Assembly (NCBI GenBank): GCA_004357365.1
Contig: SMVT01000057.1
Coordinates: forward strand, 1-16,929
Length of the DNA: 16,929 nucleotides
DNA from: Nitrospina sp.
GTDB lineage: Bacteria; Nitrospinota; Nitrospinia; Nitrospinales; Nitrospinaceae
Reading direction: 5' to 3'
The translations under genes and the position numbers were made by a program. Shown piece after piece: positions 12,844-16,929 of the stretch. Each line of letters begins with the position of its first letter. The first letter of the stretch is position 1. Below the pieces are notes generated by a model, which made no database searches, had not been told where the DNA came from, and was given only the letters and a program-made list of their open reading frames with translations.

Positions 12844-15417
12844 TCAGGCGTCGACCTTGCGCAGGGTATGTACCGGCTTGTTTCGAAGGACGTCGAGACT
12901 GCTCAGGATGCCGGTGACCGTGGTCAGAATCACCGCCGTCACCAACGCCCATGCCATCGGAACGAGGCGCAGGTGCCAGTCCGCCTTGACGATGTAGTGC
13001 ATCACCGCCCACGAAAGTCCTGCCGAAAGCAGAACGCCGATCACTGCTGCAATCGCCCCCAGCATCGCGTACTCGTAACCCAGAATCGACGCAACCACTT
13101 TTCTCTGTGCGCCCAGCGTTTTTAAAATAGCCGACTCCTTCAGCCGCCGGAACTTGGTGGACGCGATCGCGCCCGCTAAAATGAACAGACCGGAAAGAAT
13201 CGCGAAGCCCGACATGAAATCCACCAGCGTCAGCAGTTTGTTGACCACCGACTCCACCGTATCGACGATGTCGCGCGTGCTGAGCGCAGTGATGTTCGGC
13301 AGGGCGTCCACCACCGCCTCCTGCAGGGCCAGCTCTTTATCCCTGGCGACGCTGACCGTGCCGACATAGGTAATCGGCGCCTGCGCCAGCGCGCCGGGAG
13401 AAAAGATCATGTAAAAATTGGTGCGGATATTGCGCCAGCTCACCTTACGAATACTGGTCACCTCCGCGGTGATGGGAATTCCCTGGATCTCTATGGTGAG
13501 TTGCGATCCAAGCTTAGCGCCCAGCCGCCGGGCCGCGTCTTCTTCCAGCGACACCAGCGGCAGATGCGCCTCCTCTGGGTTCCACCAGCGGCCCTGGATA
13601 ATGGTATTGTCCCGCGAGGGTGGGTTCTCCCTATAAGTCAGCACGAACTCGCGGTTGATGAACCATTCCTCCTCGTGCTTGTTCTTGTATTGCCAGTTCT
13701 CCATTTTGCGGCCGTCGATGCTGTACAAGCGCGAACGCACCAGCGGCGTCATTTCCATTTCGGCCTCCGGCGCGGTTTGTTGAATGATTTTTTCGAAGGT
13801 CCCGGTCTGGTCTCTTTGAATGTCGATGAAGAAAAAACTCGGCGGCTTGATCTCGGTGTTTTTGTTGAGCATGGCGATCATGTCCATTTGCACCAGCCGG
13901 ATCGACAGCACCAGCATGATGCCTATCCCCAGCGCGGTGATGATCGATACCGCCTGATTGTTGGGCCGGTACAGATTGGCCAGACCGTAACGCCGCGTGA
14001 TGCGCTTCGATGGCGGCAGTTTGCGGAGCGCCTTGAGAAATATTACCGAGATGCCCGCCAGCAGACCTGCCGCCACCATCAGCGAGACCAGAAACACCAT
14101 GCCGTGGCGCACCGATTCCGCCTGCCAGATGATCATGACGCCCAGCCCCAGCGTAAAGATCAGCGCCATTAGCCATCGCTGGCGGCGCGACCCTTTCGCC
14201 AATTCCTCCTCCTCCGCGATGTGGCGGAACAGCCGCAAAGGACGCGTCCGCACCGCGCGGATCAACGGCCAGAGGGTGAACAACAGTGTGGTCAACAAAC
14301 CCATGCCCAGAGACTGCACCGCCGGGATCCAGAGAAACCCCGGCTCGATCTGCACGTTCAACAGCCCCGCCAGTTTGGAGGGCAACAGGTATTGCATTCC
14401 ATAACCGATGGCGACGCCCAGCCCGCTGCCGATCAGTCCCAACAGAACCGCCTGCAACAGATACACCTTAAACACCGTGTGCGAGGTCGCGCCCAGGCAG
14501 TTGAGGATGGCGATGGTGTCGAGCTTCTGTGCCATGAAAGTGCGGATGATCATCGCCACGCCGATGCCGCCCATCAACAGCGCGATCACCCCGACCGATC
14601 CCAGGTATTTCCCCATACGGTCGACCGAGTCGGTGAGTCTGGATTCCATGTCGCGGTAGGTGCGGATGGCGGTGCCCTTGTCCTTCAGCCCGCGCGTCAG
14701 CAGGGCCACCGCTCTCTCCGGCTCCAGGGTTTCCGGCAGGCGGATCAGGGTTTTGTGGCGGATGCGGCTCCCCGGCGAGATGAGGTCGGACCGGTCCAGG
14801 GTTTGGTTGGACACCATCACCCGTGGACCCAGACTGAACGCGCGCGAGATGCGGTCCGGTTCGCCTTCGATGACTCCGGTGATACGCGCGGTCACCGAGC
14901 CCAGTTGAAAGGTGTCGCCGACGTTCAATTTCGTTTTGATCAGAAAATTCGCCTCCACCAGCGCGCCGTTATTCGCCAGCAATTCAGGCAAGGGATGCGC
15001 CGGACGGGTTTTGAATATTCCGTAAAAAGGATACAACGGCGCCTGCGTGGGGACCGCTTTGAGTTCGACCAGGAGATTCGTGGTGCGGCCCCCGGGCTTG
15101 ACGGGATACCGGGCCATGGCGTTCAGTTCGCGCACAAACTGGAACTCCGTTCCCGGCCCCAGGGCGGTTTGCTGATAGGCGCGGTCCTTCTCGCTTTGCG
15201 GCCAACTGCTTTTGATTTCGAGGTCCCCCGCCAAAAGACCCTTCGATTCCCTGAGGATGGCCTGCTCCAGGATGACCGAGACGCTTTTGATGGTCATCAC
15301 CGCGCTGACGCCGATGGCGAGGCAGATCACGAAAAACAGAAACCGCCGGCCCGCGCCCCGGCTTTCGGCGATCGCCAGCGCGAACAGTTGACGGAGCGTC
15401 AGCCGGCCGATACTCAT
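12844..15417 (-). CDS. ybbP: FtsX/MacB-type ABC exporter permease, YbbP-like
   Basis: The protein has 857 residues. A first membrane helix at about 25-45 is followed by a large periplasmic domain (about 50-265) and helices with the FtsX signature (VGVIALLMGGIGVAMIIRTF, then LDTIAILNCLGATSHTVFK). Four or more central helices follow, then a second periplasmic part (about 525-725) and a second FtsX module (LKTLGAQRKVVASIL). The duplicated architecture and length match YbbP. The start overlaps the ATPase stop by ATGA, so the two are translationally coupled. YbbAP belongs to the mechanotransmission-type ABC systems related to MacB and LolCDE; its cargo is thought to be hydrophobic molecules handled with TesA. 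Confidence 0.9.
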   Translation of the reverse strand: MSIGRLTLRQLFALAIAESRGAGRRFLFFVICLAIGVSAVMTIKSVSVILEQAILRESKGLLAGDLEIKSSWPQSEKDRAYQQTALGPGTEFQFVRELNAMARYPVKPGGRTTNLLVELKAVPTQAPLYPFYGIFKTRPAHPLPELLANNGALVEANFLIKTKLNVGDTFQLGSVTARITGVIEGEPDRISRAFSLGPRVMVSNQTLDRSDLISPGSRIRHKTLIRLPETLEPERAVALLTRGLKDKGTAIRTYRDMESRLTDSVDRMGKYLGSVGVIALLMGGIGVAMIIRTFMAQKLDTIAILNCLGATSHTVFKVYLLQAVLLGLIGSGLGVAIGYGMQYLLPSKLAGLLNVQIEPGFLWIPAVQSLGMGLLTTLLFTLWPLIRAVRTRPLRLFRHIAEEEELAKGSRRQRWLMALIFTLGLGVMIIWQAESVRHGMVFLVSLMVAAGLLAGISVIFLKALRKLPPSKRITRRYGLANLYRPNNQAVSIITALGIGIMLVLSIRLVQMDMIAMLNKNTEIKPPSFFFIDIQRDQTGTFEKIIQQTAPEAEMEMTPLVRSRLYSIDGRKMENWQYKNKHEEEWFINREFVLTYRENPPSRDNTIIQGRWWNPEEAHLPLVSLEEDAARRLGAKLGSQLTIEIQGIPITAEVTSIRKVSWRNIRTNFYMIFSPGALAQAPITYVGTVSVARDKELALQEAVVDALPNITALSTRDIVDTVESVVNKLLTLVDFMSGFAILSGLFILAGAIASTKFRRLKESAILKTLGAQRKVVASILGYEYAMLGAIAAVIGVLLSAGLSWAVMHYIVKADWHLRLVPMAWALVTAVILTTVTGILSSLDVLRNKPVHTLRKVDA

Positions 15418-16100
15418 GACGGCCCCGCAGGGCTGAGGGTGTCACCCACGATCCTGCCGTCGGCCATGGTGAGAATGCGTTGCGTCCGTTCCGCAATGTG
15501 CGGCTCGTGCGTGACGAGAATAATGGTGGCCTGTTTCACGCGGTGCAACTCCGCGAAAAGGTCGAGGACGCGTCCGCTGTTCTTGGAGTCGAGGTTGCCG
15601 GTCGGCTCGTCCGCCAGCACGATGTCCGGTTCGTTGACGAACGCGCGCGCCAGACAGAGCCGTTGCTGTTCGCCGCCGGAGAGTTGCGAGGGGTAATGGT
15701 GCAGGCGGTCGTCCAGTCCCACCACGCCCAACAGGTCCTCGGACTTTTTGTGCGCGCCGGGGGTGCCGGTCAGCTCCGCCGCCAGGATTACGTTCTCGAT
15801 GGCGGTCAGGGTGGGGATAAGATGAAAATTCTGGAACACGAATCCGAACCGGCGTCCTCTCAACAGGGCCAGTTCATCTTCGTTCAGTTTCGTGATATCC
15901 TCACCATCCACGACGATCGAACCGCCGGAGGGCGCGTCCAGCCCGGCGATCAGGCTGAGCAGGGTGGTCTTGCCGCTTCCCGAAGGACCGGTGACGGCGA
16001 CGAACTGGCCGTCCGGGATGGTCAGGTCGATGCCGGTGAGGATGTCCACCCGGTGGCCGCCGCCGTGCAGGGATTTGGTTAACTGTCGGATTTCGATCAT
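15414..16100 (-). CDS. ybbA: ABC transporter ATPase, YbbA-like
   Basis: The protein has 228 residues with all nucleotide-binding motifs: Walker A GPSGSGKT (38-45), Q-loop Gln90 (FVFQNFHLIPTLTA), signature LSGGEQQR (140-147), Walker B IVLADEP (160-166) and switch His198 (VTHEP). The FVFQNFHLIPTLTA stretch and length are typical of the MacB/LolD/YbbA group. It drives the adjacent permease from the cytoplasmic side. The start at ATG 16100 is usual for the family and only 29 bases from the divergent tesA start. Confidence 0.93.
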   Translation of the reverse strand: MIEIRQLTKSLHGGGHRVDILTGIDLTIPDGQFVAVTGPSGSGKTTLLSLIAGLDAPSGGSIVVDGEDITKLNEDELALLRGRRFGFVFQNFHLIPTLTAIENVILAAELTGTPGAHKKSEDLLGVVGLDDRLHHYPSQLSGGEQQRLCLARAFVNEPDIVLADEPTGNLDSKNSGRVLDLFAELHRVKQATIILVTHEPHIAERTQRILTMADGRIVGDTLSPAGPS

Positions 16101-16129
16101 CGCTGTCCGCTTTCCGTAAGAGCAGGGTT

Positions 16130-16774
16130 ATGAATTATTGTTACAGAGTTCGGCGCCTTCTGCCAAACCTTTTTTCCGGGCTGTTATTCTGGGTGATCTT
16201 GATGAACGCTTCACACGGGTTGGGCGAGCCGGTGATCCTCGCCTTCGGCGACAGCCTCACCGCCGGGTTCATGGTGGATGCGAAGGACAGCTACCCCGCC
16301 CGGCTCCAGCGCCTGCTCGACGGCAAGGGCTATCATTATAAGGTGATCAACGCCGGGGTGTCGGGCGACACCACCGCCGGGGGCGTGCGGCGCATCGACT
16401 GGGTGTTGCAGCATGAGCCGGAGATCGTGATCGTCGAGCTGGGGGCCAACGACGGCCTGCGCGGTTTGCCGATCGATGAGATGCGCAAGAACCTGGGTCT
16501 CATCATCGAGGCCTGTCAGAAGAAAGGCGCCAAGGTTCTGCTGGCGGGGATGGAGATCACCCCCAACCTGGGCGCCGAATACAGCCGGGAGTTTAAAGAA
16601 TCGTTTACTCTTCTGGCGGAACAATACAACGTTCCCCTCATCCCGTTTTTTCTCGAAAACGTCGCGGCGCGCCCCGAACTCACCCGCGCCGATGGCATCC
16701 ATCCCCTCGCCAAAGGTTACGCCATCGCCACCCAAACCGTCTTCAAATATTTAGAATCGATGTTGAAAAAGTAG
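16130..16774 (+). CDS. tesA: TesA-like periplasmic SGNH lysophospholipase/thioesterase (arylesterase)
   Basis: In this 214-residue protein the signal peptide spans about 1-32 (RVRR, then LLPNLFSGLLFWVILMNASHG). SGNH blocks are complete: FGDSLTAG with nucleophile Ser42, NAGVSGDT with Gly79, GANDG with Asn107, and ADGIHP with Asp188 and His191. TesA (acyl-CoA thioesterase I, protease I, lysophospholipase L1) cleaves fatty acyl esters in the periplasm. The divergent arrangement with ybbA-ybbP is the same as in E. coli and supports a shared job. The ribosome site before the ATG is weak (AGCAGGG). Confidence 0.94.
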   Translation: MNYCYRVRRLLPNLFSGLLFWVILMNASHGLGEPVILAFGDSLTAGFMVDAKDSYPARLQRLLDGKGYHYKVINAGVSGDTTAGGVRRIDWVLQHEPEIVIVELGANDGLRGLPIDEMRKNLGLIIEACQKKGAKVLLAGMEITPNLGAEYSREFKESFTLLAEQYNVPLIPFFLENVAARPELTRADGIHPLAKGYAIATQTVFKYLESMLKK

Positions 16775-16784
16775 AAAAATGTGG

Positions 16785-16929
16785 TTACTTGCACTCGTCG
16801 AGGTAAATCATGAGTTTAGCGTGACAGGTGGCGGATTTGAGGAGTTGGGTGGCGGTGTCGTATCCGCTTGGAACGTCCGGGAAGCGGCCGAACAGATACC
16901 CGAGCGTCGCGGCCTGCCAGGCGATGAGC
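16785..16929 (-). CDS. 3' part of an unknown gene running off the window
   Basis: The last 47 codons plus the stop (TAA, 16787-16785) are seen. They read IAWQAATLGYLFGRFPDVPSG and later ATCHAKLMIYLDECK. Codon third positions are GC-rich like the neighbouring core genes, which supports a real gene. It ends 10 bases from the tesA stop, convergently. Two cysteines lie near the end. No family is recognised. Confidence 0.55.
   Translation of the reverse strand, partial: LIAWQAATLGYLFGRFPDVPSGYDTATQLLKSATCHAKLMIYLDECK

Noticed and set aside
14221..15696. 491-codon plus-strand ORF
   Set aside because: It is a GC-rich shadow of ybbP and ybbA on the other strand, rich in Gln, Arg and His as expected for antisense frames.

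Overview
The window looks like Gram-negative bacterial chromosome. It carries a tRNA-Asp(GTC), a divergent tesA / ybbA-ybbP locus, and exported and inner-membrane proteins. I cannot place the organism from sequence alone. The mix of a SagB/ThcOx-type oxidoreductase, a dodecin, small Rieske proteins and an Lcl-domain protein made me think of a deep-branching proteobacterial or Nitrospinota-like lineage, but that is only a low-confidence impression.

Layout. Positions 1-313 hold a repeat-like stretch and tRNA-Asp. Positions 590-1612 hold a dodecin, a decayed secreted thermonuclease gene and an unknown 102-residue protein. Positions 1951-4921 hold a two-domain SagB-type dehydrogenase, a decayed zinc-ribbon gene and a cobalamin-binding-type protein. 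Positions 5031-6906 (minus strand) run from a short CxxC leader ORF through mtfA and a zinc-ribbon reading frame interrupted by TGA to pirin. Positions 7163-9208 (plus) hold a PrsW-family membrane protease fused to a DUF4234-like part, and a small membrane protein. Positions 9305-10831 hold a 25-codon CxxC peptide gene, Rieske protein 1, and a minus-strand unit of a 28-residue ORF, a degenerate metallo-beta-lactamase-fold protein and a broken XRE regulator. Positions 11036-12830 hold a methyltransferase, an Lcl-domain lipoprotein-like or anchored protein and Rieske protein 2. Positions 12844-16774 hold the YbbAP exporter and, divergently, the lysophospholipase/thioesterase TesA. A partial unknown gene runs off the right edge.

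The left two-thirds is comparatively AT-rich, has loose spacing and is full of gene remnants. From about 11,000 rightwards it is GC-richer, tightly packed and reads like conserved core genome.

Two dispersed repeat families stand out that a gene list would miss. R1 is a near-identical piece of a zinc-ribbon gene found five times (about 4930, 5816-5957, 6846-6906, 8603-8630, 9282-9382). Three copies begin exactly at the ATG, and two share an in-frame TGA at codon 26. R2 is a promoter-like cassette found three times (about 1813-1915, 9400-9443, 10844-10924). Each copy carries on the minus strand a TTGAC(A/C), exactly 17 bases, and TAGA(G/T)T, and each stands before a minus-strand ORF. One R2 copy stands directly before an R1 copy, which is followed by a hairpin with a U-run, so 9211-9443 looks like a complete small transcription unit for a CxxC peptide.
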